Positions 32,488 through 40,943 are shown, counted from the first letter of the stretch. The stretch: 64,000 nt of DNA from Luteimicrobium sp042670205 (GCF_042670205.1 NZ_JBHUWD010000020.1:16205-80204), one strand, 5' to 3'. Made by a program: numbers and translations. Notes: generated from the letters alone by a model not told the origin.

Positions 32488-33131
32488 GCGTGCCTCCAGG
32501 TGTCGTCGGCGCCGCTCTCGTCGAGAAGCGTGCGCAGCTTGGCGAGGCAGCGGCCTCGCGTCGCTCCGATGCTGCCGACCGGCATGCCGATCGCCTCGGA
32601 GATGTACTTGTAGTCGGGACGGTCCGCCAGGGAGACGAGCCGGAGGAGCTCACGGCATCGGGCCGGGAGGTCCTGGAACACGGTCCAGAGGGTGCGGTCG
32701 CGGTCGTTCGTCGCGACGACCGCGTCCGGTGCCGGGTCGGCCGACGGCACCTCGCGGTGCGCGCCCGTCTCGGGGTCGGGACCGTCGTGGAGCTCGGTGC
32801 GGTGCTGCTCGTCGCGTCGGCGCCGTCGGACGGCCTCCCATGCCCCGCGACGCGCGGTCACGAGGAGCCACTTCAGGACGGCGTGCGGCTCGGCGATGCT
32901 GTCCATGTGGCGGACGAGGGCGACCCAGGTGTCCTGCACGACGTCGTCCGCGGCCTGCGGGTCGACGCCCTGCGCGCGCACCGTGTGCCACAGCAGCGGG
33001 GTCATCTCGCGGACGACCTCCTCGAGCGCGGCCGGGCGACCTTCCCGGTACTCGAGCACCGCGTGCGCGGCCCGGTCCCCCAGGCTGACCTCGCCCGGGT
33101 CCCGTACGGTCTCGTGCCTGCTCTCCGTCAT
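32484..33131 (-). CDS. Sigma-70 family (ECF-like) RNA polymerase sigma factor
   Basis: 215 residues. Region 2 spans about residues 45-105 (QAADDVVQDTWVALVRHMDS, promoter -10 and core binding). Region 4 spans about 155-205 (CRELLRLVSLADRPDYKYIS then GMPVGSIGATRGRCLAKLRT, helix-turn-helix for -35). No region 1 or 3 is seen, as in ECF sigmas. I chose ATG at 33129-33131; an upstream in-frame ATG at 33254 would enclose a TAGAAT promoter element and codons unlike the rest of the gene. It heads the unit containing the 161-residue protein, S8 protease, CHAT protease and MFS. Confidence 0.88.
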   Translation of the reverse strand: MTESRHETVRDPGEVSLGDRAAHAVLEYREGRPAALEEVVREMTPLLWHTVRAQGVDPQAADDVVQDTWVALVRHMDSIAEPHAVLKWLLVTARRGAWEAVRRRRRDEQHRTELHDGPDPETGAHREVPSADPAPDAVVATNDRDRTLWTVFQDLPARCRELLRLVSLADRPDYKYISEAIGMPVGSIGATRGRCLAKLRTLLDESGADDTWRHA

Positions 33132-33199
33132 CGTGCTACCGACGCCTCCCGGTCCGGTCGGTTCTCCGCTCGGATCGTCGTTGACCTGCGGGTTCGACA

Positions 33200-33205
33200 A
33201 TTCTA
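33200..33205 (-). promoter_or_regulatory. -10 element for the sigma/S8/CHAT unit
   Basis: Minus-strand TAGAAT, a perfect actinobacterial -10, lies about 70 bases before the sigma ATG. No good -35 is visible at 16-18 bases, so an activator or alternative sigma may be needed. Confidence 0.45.
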
Positions 33206-33400
33206 CGAGCGCTCGGTCCGTCCGGCGCGGAACCAGCGGGCGATCTTCGGCCATCGCGCCACCGCCTTCCGTGTCGTTCTCGGCTCCTGCGCCGAGTTCG
33301 TGAAACCTGCCGGACGGGTGCCCCGCTCCCCTCTGCCGCGGGGCGCCCGTCCCCCACCAAGGCGAGAGCGCGCGGGCGCCTCGCTGATACCGGCGGTCGA
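33206..33400. other. Intergenic spacer between sigma factor and chitinase
   Basis: Part of an approximately 400-base divergent gap. Apart from the TAGAAT element on one side and the CRP-like site on the other, I see no gene or strong repeat in this part. Confidence 0.4.
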
Positions 33401-33416
33401 AGTGATGTGGGTCACA
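33401..33416 (+). promoter_or_regulatory. CRP/GlxR-like operator upstream of chitinase
   Basis: AGTGATGTGGGTCACA fits the CRP-family pattern TGTGA-N6-TCACA with one mismatch in the left half. It is about 115 bases before the chitinase ATG and about 100 bases before the likely start site if TACCCT (33496-33501) is the -10. cAMP-CRP control would make sense for a carbon-scavenging chitinase; it could also serve the divergent sigma gene. Confidence 0.55.
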
Positions 33417-33529
33417 TTCACGCGCTACGGGATTCCCCGTACATCCAGGGCGCGCGCGGGGAAATCCCTCATATCGCGCCGAACGCCCCCGTGGCTACCC
33501 TCGTTAGGTCCCCTGACAAAGGAGTTCAC

Positions 33530-34834
33530 ATGGACCGCACCCCCACCGCCCGGCGAGCGCGCCGCGGCCGCACGCTCGGCGCGGCTGTCGCCTCCGTCGT
33601 GCTCGGCGCTGCCGCGCTCGCCGGTGCCGGGCTCCCCGCGACGGCATCGACGCTCGGCCAGAGCACCACGGTCGCCGCGGCCGCGACCGGGAGCACGCAG
33701 TGGCTCACTGGCTACTGGCACAACTTCGACAACGGCTCCGGCACGATCCACCTCGCCGACGTGCCGACGCAGTACAACCTCGTCGAGGTCGCGTTCGCCG
33801 ACGCGTCCGCCTCCGCCTCCGGCGGCATCGAGTTCAACCTCGCCACCAAGGACTTCGGCGGGACCTACAGCGTCGACCAGTTCAAGGCCGACGTGAAGAC
33901 GCTCCACTCCCAGGGCCGGAAGGTCGTCCTGTCGATCGGCGGGCAGAACGGCACCATCAACGTCACGAGCGCCACGCAGGCGGCGAACTTCGCCAGCACC
34001 GCGTACAGCGTGCTGCAGGAGTACGGGTTCGACGGCGTGGACATCGACTTCGAGAACGGCATCGACGCGACCTACACGTCGCAAGCGCTGCACACGCTGG
34101 CGTCGAAGGTCGGCTCGTCGTTCGTCCTCACCATGGCGCCCCAGACCATCGACTACCAGGCGACCTCGATGGCGTACTACAAGCTGACGCAGAACGTGAA
34201 GGACATCCTGACCGTCGTCAACACCCAGTACTACAACTCGGGCTCGATGCTCGGGGCCGACGGGAAGGTCTACTCGCAGGGCAGCGTCGACTTCGTCACC
34301 TCGCAGGCGGCGATCCTCCTCGACCAGCTCGGCCTGCGGCCCGACCAGGTCGGGCTCGGGTACCCCGCGACGTCGCAGGCGGCCGGCGGCGGCTACCAGA
34401 CGACCGCCAACGTCGTCGCGGCTCTCGACTGCCTCGAGAAGGGCACGAGCTGCGGGAGCTTCAAGCCGGCCAAGGCCTACGGCAAGCTCGGCGGTGTCAT
34501 GACGTGGTCCGTCAACTGGGACAAGACGAGCGGGTACGCCTTCGCCAACGCCGTCGGCGCGCGCCTCGCGACGGGCGGCGGGTCCACCAGCCCGACCACC
34601 CCGCCCACCTCCCCGACGACGCCCCCGACGAGCCCGACCACCCCGCCGACGACGAGCCCCACGACCCCGCCGGTCAGCTGCTCGGCGGCTCCCGCGTGGT
34701 CGTCGACGACGGTCTACACGGGCGGCCAGACGGCGTCCTCCAACGGCTCCGTCTACCGGGCGAAGTGGTGGACGCTGAACGAGAAGCCGGGCGCCTCGGA
34801 GTGGGGCCCCTGGGCGCTCGTCGGCTCCTGCTGA
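33530..34834 (+). CDS. Secreted GH18 chitinase with CBM5/12
   Basis: 434 residues. A long signal peptide (MDRTPTARRARRGR then a hydrophobic segment ending LPATAS) targets it for secretion. A GH18 domain covers about residues 55-355 with the catalytic DGVDIDFENG (DxxDxDxE). A Thr/Pro linker with repeats of SPTTPPT follows. The C-terminal roughly 48 residues are a chitin-binding CBM5/12 module (CSAAPAWSSTTVYTGGQTAS, AKWWTLNEKPG). It hydrolyses chitin outside the cell. The ATG at 33530 follows AAAGGAG by 6 bases. It is the only plus-strand gene in the first interruption. Confidence 0.95.
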   Translation: MDRTPTARRARRGRTLGAAVASVVLGAAALAGAGLPATASTLGQSTTVAAAATGSTQWLTGYWHNFDNGSGTIHLADVPTQYNLVEVAFADASASASGGIEFNLATKDFGGTYSVDQFKADVKTLHSQGRKVVLSIGGQNGTINVTSATQAANFASTAYSVLQEYGFDGVDIDFENGIDATYTSQALHTLASKVGSSFVLTMAPQTIDYQATSMAYYKLTQNVKDILTVVNTQYYNSGSMLGADGKVYSQGSVDFVTSQAAILLDQLGLRPDQVGLGYPATSQAAGGGYQTTANVVAALDCLEKGTSCGSFKPAKAYGKLGGVMTWSVNWDKTSGYAFANAVGARLATGGGSTSPTTPPTSPTTPPTSPTTPPTTSPTTPPVSCSAAPAWSSTTVYTGGQTASSNGSVYRAKWWTLNEKPGASEWGPWALVGSC

Positions 34835-34841
34835 CCCGAGC

Positions 34842-34947
34842 TGTCAGAAGCTCACGGCAGCAGAGTGCCGTGAGCTTCTGACACTCGGGAGCACCGGCCC
34901 ACCTGTCAGAAGCTCACGGCAGCAGGGTGCCGCCAGGTTCTGACAGG
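34842..34947 (+). repeat. Tandem pair of long inverted repeats after chitinase
   Basis: The first unit (34842-34883) is a perfect 18-bp stem, TGTCAGAAGCTCACGGCA, with a 6-base loop, 8 bases after the chitinase stop. The second unit (34902-34947) repeats the left arm exactly (34904-34921), but its right arm has three mismatches. A duplicated terminator or small palindromic REP-like element is likely. Confidence 0.7.
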
Positions 34948-34971
34948 TCGCGAACGGCCGGCCCGGAGACG

Positions 34972-35009
34972 ACGAACGGCGCGGCCCCCGCAGGGGTCGC
35001 GCCGTTCGT
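34972..35009 (-). terminator. rplA terminator (probably bidirectional)
   Basis: A 17-bp stem with one mismatch (arms ACGAACGGCGCG...) and a CGCA loop, about 20 bases after the rplA stop. It lies between convergent chitinase and rplA and may serve both. Confidence 0.8.
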
Positions 35010-35029
35010 TCGTGCAGGACAGGCCTGGA

Positions 35030-35746
35030 TCAGGCCGCGTCCTCCTCGAGGAGCTTCGTGGTCCGGCTCTGGTCGAGCGGGATGCCGGGGCCCATCGTCG
35101 TCGTCATGGTCGCCTTCGTGATGTAGCGGCCCTTCGAGGACGACGGCTTCAGGCGCAGGACCTCGTCCAGCGCGGCGCCGTAGTTCTCGACGAGCTGCTC
35201 GTCCGAGAACGACGCCTTGCCGATGATGAAGTGGAGGTTCGCGTGCTTGTCGACGCGGAACTCGATCTTGCCGCCCTTGATCTCCTCGACCGCCTTGGCG
35301 ACGTCCATGGTCACCGTGCCGGTCTTGGGGTTCGGCATGAGACCACGCGGGCCGAGGACGCGGCCGAGGCGGCCGACCTTGCCCATGAGGTCCGGCGTCG
35401 CGACGGCGGCGTCGAAGTCCGTGCGGCCCTTCGCGACCTCGTCGATCAGCTCGTCGCCACCGACGATGTCCGCACCGGCGGCGCGGGCCTGCTCGGCCTT
35501 CTCACCGTTCGCGAACACGAGGACGCGAGCCGTCTTGCCGGTGCCGTGCGGGAGGTTGACCGTGCCGCGGACCATCTGGTCCGCCTTGCGCGGGTCGACA
35601 CCGAGCCGGAACACGACCTCGACAGTCGAGTCGTACTTGGTGGTCGCGGTCCCCTTGGCGAGGCGGACGGCCTCGAGGGGCGCGTAGACGCGGGTGCGGT
35701 CAATCTTCTCGGCCGAGGCGCGGTACGCCTTGCTGTGCTGAGCCAT
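35030..35746 (-). CDS. rplA: 50S ribosomal protein L1
   Basis: L1 forms the mobile stalk at the E site; in many bacteria it represses its own mRNA. It has 238 residues from MAQHSKAYRASAEKIDRTRV. Signatures are GRLGRVLGPRGLMPNPKTGT and the C-terminal SSSKGRYITKATMTTTMGPG. The start ATG is at 35744-35746. It normally precedes rplJ, but here it is separated from it by the 8.9-kb block of the chitinase and the sigma/CHAT unit. Confidence 0.98.
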   Translation of the reverse strand: MAQHSKAYRASAEKIDRTRVYAPLEAVRLAKGTATTKYDSTVEVVFRLGVDPRKADQMVRGTVNLPHGTGKTARVLVFANGEKAEQARAAGADIVGGDELIDEVAKGRTDFDAAVATPDLMGKVGRLGRVLGPRGLMPNPKTGTVTMDVAKAVEEIKGGKIEFRVDKHANLHFIIGKASFSDEQLVENYGAALDEVLRLKPSSSKGRYITKATMTTTMGPGIPLDQSRTTKLLEEDAA

Positions 35747-35856
35747 GCTGCTTCTCCTTGCAGTCGTGGTCGGTCGGGGCGCCCCAAGGACGACCCCTCC
35801 CACTGTTGTTCTGCCGTGCGGTCCCGCCTCAGCGGTCCCGCGGTGCCGTCAGGACG

Positions 35857-36288
35857 TCAGCCCTGGACGGTGATGCCCATCGAGCGCGCGGTGCCCGCGA
35901 TGATCTTCGCGGCGGCGTCGATGTCGTTGGCGTTGAGGTCCTCGAGCTTGGTCTGCGCGATCTCGCGGACCTGGTCCGCGCTGATCGAGGCGACCTTGAC
36001 CGAGTGGGGCGTGCTCGAGCCCTTGTCGACGCCCGCGGCCTTCTTGATGAGCTCCGCGGCCGGCGGGGTCTTGGTGATGAACGTGAACGAGCGGTCCTCG
36101 TACACCGTGATCTCGACGGGGATCACGTTGCCGCGCTGCGACTCGGTCGCCGCGTTGTAGGCCTTGCAGAACTCCATGATGTTCACGCCGTGCTGACCCA
36201 GGGCGGGGCCGATCGGCGGGGCAGGCGTCGCGGCGCCGGCCTGGATCTGGAGCTTGATGAGGCCGGAGACCTTCTTCTTGGGAGGCAT
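35857..36288 (-). CDS. rplK: 50S ribosomal protein L11
   Basis: L11 is part of the GTPase-associated centre and the thiopeptide-binding site. It has 143 residues. It contains KLQIQAGAATPAPPIGPALG with the conserved prolines of the thiostrepton-contact region, and the C-terminal RNA-binding domain ending IAGTARSMGITVQG. It lies 110 bases before rplA and about 115 after nusG. Confidence 0.98.
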   Translation of the reverse strand: MPPKKKVSGLIKLQIQAGAATPAPPIGPALGQHGVNIMEFCKAYNAATESQRGNVIPVEITVYEDRSFTFITKTPPAAELIKKAAGVDKGSSTPHSVKVASISADQVREIAQTKLEDLNANDIDAAAKIIAGTARSMGITVQG

Positions 36289-36404
36289 GTCGCACTCCTC
36301 GCTTTCTGTTCGTGGGCCGACGCCATGGGCGATGACCCGGTTGCAGTGCTGCCGTCGCGCCCGTCAGCCGCCGGTCGTCGACCGGCCCGACGGGCTGCGG
36401 GAAC

Positions 36405-37238
36405 TCAGATCTTGGCGACCTGGTTGAACGACAGCTCGACCGGGGTCTCCCGGCCGAAGATCGAGACGAGCACCTTGAGCTTCTGGCTCTCGGCGTTGAT
36501 CTCGGAGATCGTGGCGGGCAGCGTGTCGAACGGACCGTCGGTGACGGTCACGGACTCGCCGACCTCGAAGTCGACCGCGATCGGCGTCGCGGCCTGCGCG
36601 CCGCCACCGGCGGCGGGGCGCGCGCCGGCCTCGGGCTTCGGAGCCAGGGACGGGGCGAGCATCGAGAAGACCTCGTCCGACGTCAGCGGGACCGGCTGGT
36701 GGGTGTGGCCCACGAAGCCCGTCACGCCGGGGGTGTGCCGCACGGCGCCCCACGACTCGTCGGTCAGGTCCATGCGCACGAGCACGTAGCCCGGGATGCG
36801 CACGCGGCGCACCGTCTTCTTCTGCGCGTTCTTGATCTCGGTGACCTCTTCCATCGGCACCTCGATCTGGAAGATGTAGTCCTCCATGTTGAGGCTCTGG
36901 ATGCGGGTCTCCAGGTTGGTCTTCACCCGGTTCTCGTACCCGGCGTACGAGTGGATGACGTACCAGTCGCCCAGCTGCGTGCGGAGCTCGCGCTTGAAGG
37001 CCTCGACCGGATCCTCCTCGGCGGCCTCGTCGTCGGTCGCCTCGCCCTCCGGGGCGGCGTCCTCGACGTCTGCGTCGTCCGCCTCGGGGGCGGCGTCAGC
37101 CTCGGGGGCCTCGTCGGCCACGTCCTGCGGCTGGTCGGACTCGACCTCGGCCTCGGGTGCAGCGTCGGGCGTGACGTCGGACGCGGCGTCGGCGAAGGGG
37201 GAGAGCTCCTCCGCGTGATCCTGCGACTCCTGGGACAC
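36405..37238 (-). CDS. nusG: Transcription termination/antitermination factor NusG
   Basis: NusG binds RNA polymerase and links it to ribosome or Rho. It has 277 residues. The first roughly 90 are a very acidic tail (DAAPEADDADVEDAAPEGEA), common in actinobacteria. The NGN domain follows (DWYVIHSYAGYENRVKTNLE, RIPGYVLVRMDLTDESWGAV), then a Gly/Ala linker and the KOW domain (GESVTVTDGPFDTLPATISE). The start is GTG at 37236-37238. It is next to secE, the standard pair. Confidence 0.97.
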   Translation of the reverse strand: MSQESQDHAEELSPFADAASDVTPDAAPEAEVESDQPQDVADEAPEADAAPEADDADVEDAAPEGEATDDEAAEEDPVEAFKRELRTQLGDWYVIHSYAGYENRVKTNLETRIQSLNMEDYIFQIEVPMEEVTEIKNAQKKTVRRVRIPGYVLVRMDLTDESWGAVRHTPGVTGFVGHTHQPVPLTSDEVFSMLAPSLAPKPEAGARPAAGGGAQAATPIAVDFEVGESVTVTDGPFDTLPATISEINAESQKLKVLVSIFGRETPVELSFNQVAKI

Positions 37239-37309
37239 GAGCGAACCTGCTTTCGTTGGCGATGCCGGCTGACGGCGTACGGGTGTGCTTCAGAGGTGGG
37301 GTGCTGGCG

Positions 37310-37582
37310 TCAGTCGCCGAACACCCACAGCACGAGCTTGCCGATGCCGAAGTCCAGCAGCGTCACGAACGCCATGATCGCCGCCACGAAGACGATGACC
37401 ACGGCCGTGTACGTGAAGAGCTCCGAGCGAGTCGGCGTGTGGACCTTCTTGAGCTCGGCGACGACCTGTCGCACGAACAGGGCGATCCGACCGAAGAACC
37501 CGCGCTTGTCGGACGGCGCCGAACGCTTCTTCGCAGCCGGAGCGCTGCTGGCGCTCACGGACTCCGACGGCGATTCGCTCAC
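37310..37582 (-). CDS. secE: Preprotein translocase subunit SecE
   Basis: SecE clamps SecY in the translocon. It has 90 residues: a Ser-rich N-terminus, the amphipathic helix with FVRQVVAELKKVHTPTRSEL (the SecE signature), and one C-terminal membrane segment (YTAVVIVFVAAIMAFVTLLD). The start is GTG at 37580-37582 with GGGAA upstream. It lies about 50 bases after tRNA-Trp, probably co-transcribed with it and nusG. Confidence 0.95.
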   Translation of the reverse strand: MSESPSESVSASSAPAAKKRSAPSDKRGFFGRIALFVRQVVAELKKVHTPTRSELFTYTAVVIVFVAAIMAFVTLLDFGIGKLVLWVFGD

Positions 37583-37633
37583 TTCGTTCCCAACTGTCAG
37601 GTCCAACGACGGACACGCACCTCGTGCGTCGTG

Positions 37634-37706
37634 CAGGGCAGACAGGACTCGAACCTGCAACCTGCGGTTTTGGAGACCGCTGCGCTACCAATTGCGCCAC
37701 TGCCCT
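37634..37706 (-). tRNA. trpT: tRNA-Trp (CCA)
   Basis: 73 bases folding as a complete cloverleaf: acceptor AGGGCAG/CTGCCCT, D-arm GCGCAATTGGTAGCGC, anticodon loop CTCCAAA (anticodon CCA) and T-arm GCAGGTTCGAGTCCTGT. The trpT-secE-nusG order is typical of actinobacteria. Confidence 0.97.
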
Positions 37707-37919
37707 TCGTGGACTTCCTCCACCCCACCGAACCTGACGCCGTCTCCAGGGCGCACTCCGGGAACCACCTCCGACGAGGGATTCACGGGGCACGTCCGGA
37801 TCATGCGTCTCGCGACCCCACCGGGCACGGCTCAGCATGGCGGAAGTCAACCACCGGAGAACTACTCTACGCGACGCCGGGCGGTGGGTCGAACCCGTCC
37901 ACGGTGGCAGCATGCGCAC
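37707..37919. other. Divergent spacer, tRNA-Trp / EXPERA protein
   Basis: About 210 bases. On the plus strand TACTCT at 37863-37868 could be a -10 for the downstream membrane protein (leader about 45 bases). No gene is apparent. Confidence 0.35.
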
Positions 37920-38432
37920 ATGGCCTCCGACCCCGGGATCCGGACGCTGCCGCTGCGCGAGCGCCCCGTCGACATCGGCTTCGCGCTGGTCTTCAGCGCC
38001 TTCACGATCACCTCGATCATCAGCGACATGCTGCCGACCCTCGGCGTCGACATCTCCCACCCGTCGTCCAACCCGATCGTCAACAGCAACTACTGGTACG
38101 CGCACGACACCGACCCGCTGTTCATGCACCCGCCCACGTGGATGCGGATCTGCACGGGCCTGTCGGCGTTCGTCTACCTGCCGTTCTACGTGCTCCTGGT
38201 GCTCGCGCTCGTCCGCGGGTGGAACTGGATCCAGCTCCCGGCGGTGATCTACGCGACCATGATCGTCACGCTGACCGGTGTGGTGATCTTCGGCGTCGAG
38301 CTGTTCGGGGAGCCCGAGTGGTTGACACCGCGCCCCGGGAAGTTCCTCGCGTTCAACCTGCCGTACGTCCTGCTCCCCCTGCTGCTCCTGGTCCGGATGC
38401 GCAAGCCGGACCCGTTCACCCGGCGCTTCTGA
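37920..38432 (+). CDS. TMEM97/EXPERA-like four-helix membrane protein
   Basis: 170 residues with about four membrane segments. The pattern resembles the eukaryotic TMEM97 (sigma-2 receptor)/EBP EXPERA fold. There is an Asp in helix 1 (FTITSIISDMLPTL), then NSNYWYAHDTDPLFMHPPTW (WYA..DPL..PP.W, as in TMEM97), a helix with YLPFYVLLVLALVRGWNWIQ, PAVIYATMIVTLTGV, and APYLL-like NLPYVLLPLLLLV. EXPERA proteins bind or isomerise sterols; a bacterial substrate is unknown. The start ATG has only a weak ribosome-binding site. The similarity is my reading of the motif pattern, not a search result. Confidence 0.65.
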   Translation: MASDPGIRTLPLRERPVDIGFALVFSAFTITSIISDMLPTLGVDISHPSSNPIVNSNYWYAHDTDPLFMHPPTWMRICTGLSAFVYLPFYVLLVLALVRGWNWIQLPAVIYATMIVTLTGVVIFGVELFGEPEWLTPRPGKFLAFNLPYVLLPLLLLVRMRKPDPFTRRF

Positions 38433-38583
38433 GGTGCGGACCGCACCCCAACGTTTGCCTCGCTGAAACCGTGCAGTAACGCGGCACCGCCAGGCTGGAG
38501 CCACGCACCACCGCTGCGCCAACGGCGTCGAGTCGGCTCACCGTCGAGCAATCCCCCGACGGGACCGACACGAAGAGGACGCC

Positions 38584-40942
38584 ATGAGCCGTGCATCGAC
38601 GCCCATCCTGATCGACCTGTCCGACCGAGCGCTCGCGAGCGCCGCCGCCCGGCGGCTCCGCTCGCTCGGGTTCCCCGCGGCCGCCCGTGCGGACGACGCA
38701 CCGGACGCCCCTCCCCTGCCCCGCCATCCCTCCTTGGTCGTGGCGGACCCGCACACCGCCGTCGACCTGTGGGAGGACGACAGCGGGCTCGGGCCCGGAG
38801 TCGACGTCGTCGGGAGCACGGCGCTCGAGCACCACGACCTCGTGGTCGCGCACGTGCTGCGTCGCGAGCCGGAGCTCGCGCCGGCGCCCCGCCCGCGCGC
38901 GCAGGAACCCGCGTCGCCCGTCGAGCTGGTCGCCGCGATCGAGCCCTTCGAGGCGCACGACGACGGGCCGGGCCCGGTCGGAGGGCGGTGGGCCGTCCTC
39001 GTGGTCCGCGCGTTCGAGATGCCGCGCATCGCGCAGCGGTACGGCCCGGCCGTGGCCGACCGACTCTCCGACCACCTGCTGCAGTGCGTCGACGACGACC
39101 TGCCGGGCGTCCACCCGGTCGGCTTCACGTCGTCCCGCGACCTCGTCGTGATCCTCGACCGCCAGCGCGTCGGCCGCATGTCCCGGCGCCTCGAGAGGCT
39201 CGCCGCCATGCTGGCGAGCCGGCGCTACGGCAGCGACGTGACCGGGGAGCCGGAGGCCGAGGCGCTCTCGCTCACGCCGCTGCTCGGGTACGCGACCCTG
39301 CGGCGCGGCGCCCGGCTCGCTCTCGCCGGCGCGCTGAGCGCGACCGACGCGTCCGCCACGCGACTCGACCTCGAGCCCACCAAGGCCCCCGACGTGCTGC
39401 CCGAAGCGCTTGTCCGGGCTCTCCTCGACGAGCCCGAGCCGGCCGAGGTGGTGGTCGAGCCCGCACGCACGACCCTGCCGGGCGCCGTGGTGCACGTGGT
39501 CGGGGACGCGTCGCGACGGCTGCGCGCGGGGGTCCACGACGCGCTCGCCTGGACGCGTCGCCCGGGCGTCCGGCTCGCGTGGCAGGCCGTGGGCACGTTC
39601 GCCGTCGGCACGCTGGTGCCGTACCTCGCGTACGTCACCTTCGACCGGGCAGGGTTCGATCTCACGACCCTCACCTATCCGCTGGTCGTGGCGGCCCTGG
39701 TCGTCACGACCGTCGCGATCGTCGCCGAGAGCATGCTCGCGGTGCAGGAGGACCCGCTCGACGGCGTGCCCGAGCCCGAGGCCTGGCCCCGGGTCAGCGC
39801 GGTGATCGCCGCCTACCTGCCGAACGAGTCGGCGACCATCGAGTCCACGCTCGCCGCCTTCCGGCGCCTCGACTACCCGGGCGAGCTCCAGGTGGTCCTC
39901 GCGTACAACACCCCGCAGGACCTCCCGGTCGAGGAGGCATTGCGCGAGGTGGCCGCGGCCGACCCCCGCGTCGAGCTCCTGCGCGTCGAGGGCTCGACGT
40001 CCAAGGCGCAGAACGTCAACGCGGCGCTCCAGGTGGTCACGGGCGAGGTCGTCGGGGTCTTCGACGCCGACCACCACCCCGGTCCGGGCGGGTTCCAGCG
40101 GGCCGTGCGCTGGGTCCGCGCCGGCTACGACGTCGTGCAGGGCCACTGCGTGGTCCGCAACGGCGACGCGTCCGGCCTGGCGAGCGTGGTCGCGGTGGAG
40201 TTCGAGTCCATCTACGCCGTGTCGCACCCCGGCCGGGCCCGGCTCCACGGGTTCGGGATCTTCGGCGGCTCGAACGGGTTCTGGAGGGCCGACGTCCTGC
40301 GCGCCGTCCGGATGCGCCCGCGCATGCTCACCGAGGACATCGACGCGTCGATGCGCGCGCTCGAGTCGGGCGCGCGCCTCGCGTCCGACCCGCGTCTCAC
40401 GTCGTACGAGCTCGCGACGACGACGGTCCCGCAGCTCACCGCCCAGCGGCTGCGCTGGGCGCAGGGCTGGCTCCAGGTCTCGGTCACGCACCTGCGCACG
40501 CTCCTCGCGTCGCCCCGCCTGACCGTGCGCCAGAAAGCTCGGCGCGACGTACCTTCTGGGCTGGCGCGAGGCGTACCCGTGGATCTCGTTGCAGGTCCTG
40601 CCGATCCTCGTCTTCTCCGTGACGCACGGCGTCGGGGGCTCGAAGAGCTGGTTCATCTCGCTGTTCGTGCTCACGACCCTCGTGACCACTCTCGTCGGCC
40701 CGCTCCAGACGCTCATGGCCTACGTGCTCGGCGAGCCGTCGGTCCGCGCCCACAGGTCGTGGTTCTGGCGCTACCTGCTCTGGGCCCTCGTCTACACCGA
40801 GTTCAAGAGCGCCCTGACGCGCATCGCGCACGTCAAGGAGCTCACCCGCGAGCGGGTGTGGCGAGTCACCCCGCGCGACGTCCGTGCCCCCGCGGGAGCG
40901 GCCCCCGCCGGCGCGCTCCCCCTCCCGGCGAAGGCGGCCTGA
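38584..40942 (+). pseudogene. Processive family-2 glycosyltransferase, broken by a 1-base frameshift
   Basis: Read as one gene it would encode about 785 residues. Residues about 125-230 look like a degenerate GGDEF-type fold without the signature. Two membrane segments follow near 335-385. The GT2 domain then has AVIAAYLPNES, the DADHH (DxD) metal site, TEDID and QRLRWAQGW (QxxRW of processive synthases). At CAGAAAGCTC (40531-40540) the frame shifts by one base: removing one A joins the protein smoothly into KLGATYLLGWREAYPWISLQ and further membrane helices ending at 40942. The intact frame stops 1 base before the acyltransferase ATG. It is either a recent mutation or a sequencing error. The start ATG follows GAAGAGGA. 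Confidence 0.82.
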
Positions 40943-40943
40943 C

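Noticed and set aside
33132..33254. Upstream in-frame ATG giving a 256-residue sigma factor
   Set aside because: The extra codons do not show the GC bias of the gene and would contain a TAGAAT promoter element; region 2 begins well after the ATG at 33131.
40531..40540. Programmed frameshifting in the glycosyltransferase
   Set aside because: There is no slippery heptamer of the usual type and no following pseudoknot that I can see; mutation or sequencing error is simpler.
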